From Pardosa pseudoannulata (Eukaryota > Arthropoda > Arachnida > Araneae > Lycosidae): a DNA stretch of 64,000 nt. The text below holds more notes on this DNA, generated by a model. It saw nothing but the letters and a program-made list of their open reading frames with translations. It did no database searches and was not told where the DNA came from. Numbering within the stretch: the stretch's first letter is position 1. The stretch is not shown here. Where the stretch lies: contig CM063508.1 in NCBI GenBank assembly GCA_032207245.1, positions 91,444,190 to 91,508,189 of the forward strand. Direction: 5' to 3'.

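Overview
The window is eukaryotic, very AT-rich, and intron- and transposon-dense. The coding material I can support belongs almost entirely to one very large gene on the minus strand. It enters at the right edge (64000) and leaves past the left edge, so both ends are missing. The host is most likely an arthropod and probably a chelicerate such as a spider. This is inference from the combination of a tachylectin-4/fucolectin-type (FTP) fold, an ApeC (apextrin C-terminal) domain and LDLa/LRR receptor modules, together with tRNA-derived SINEs, mariner, Tigger and hAT relatives and long introns.

I assembled 27 exons by hand from splice signals. Reading phase agrees at every junction, giving 1,641 codons. 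The domain order, N to C, is: FTP lectin fold N-half, ApeC domain, FTP C-half, F5/8 type C (discoidin) domain, CUB, Cys-rich linker plus second CUB, C-type lectin domain, four LDLa modules (the first lacking two cysteines), charged linker, CASPR/neurexin-IV-like fibrinogen-type domain, divergent five-Cys LDLa-like module, two LDLa modules, LRRNT cap, first leucine-rich repeat. LDLa followed by LRRNT/LRR is the ectodomain layout of type C LGRs (relaxin receptors) and molluscan GRL101. I therefore infer that more LRRs and probably a seven-helix domain lie to the left of the window, with a large lectin-like recognition array grafted upstream.

Two points stand out. The ApeC domain appears to be inserted inside the FTP fold, at the loop that carries the fucose-binding arginines in eel agglutinin, with phases that do not allow simple skipping. 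A 99-nt phase 0/0 exon sits in the F5/8C domain so that skipping it restores a canonical domain length.

Layout: 1-3517 LRR, LRRNT and LDLa exons with a 287-bp tandem repeat; 3602-11534 LDLa, LDLa-like and fibrinogen-like exons, an 83-bp tandem repeat and a GC-rich minisatellite island; 13294-19230 four LDLa exons with SINEs and a LINE remnant; 19231-26710 C-type lectin exons and piggyBac-like repeats; 26711-36294 two CUB domains with hAT-like, Tigger-like and SINE insertions; 39344-45321 F5/8C; 45322-50553 FTP C-half, MITEs and a mariner; 50554-59922 ApeC, whose two exons are split by a 6.3-kb, 78-bp satellite array; 59923-64000 FTP N-half and more tandem repeats. No rRNA gene, functional tRNA gene, CRISPR array or bacterial-type operon is visible.
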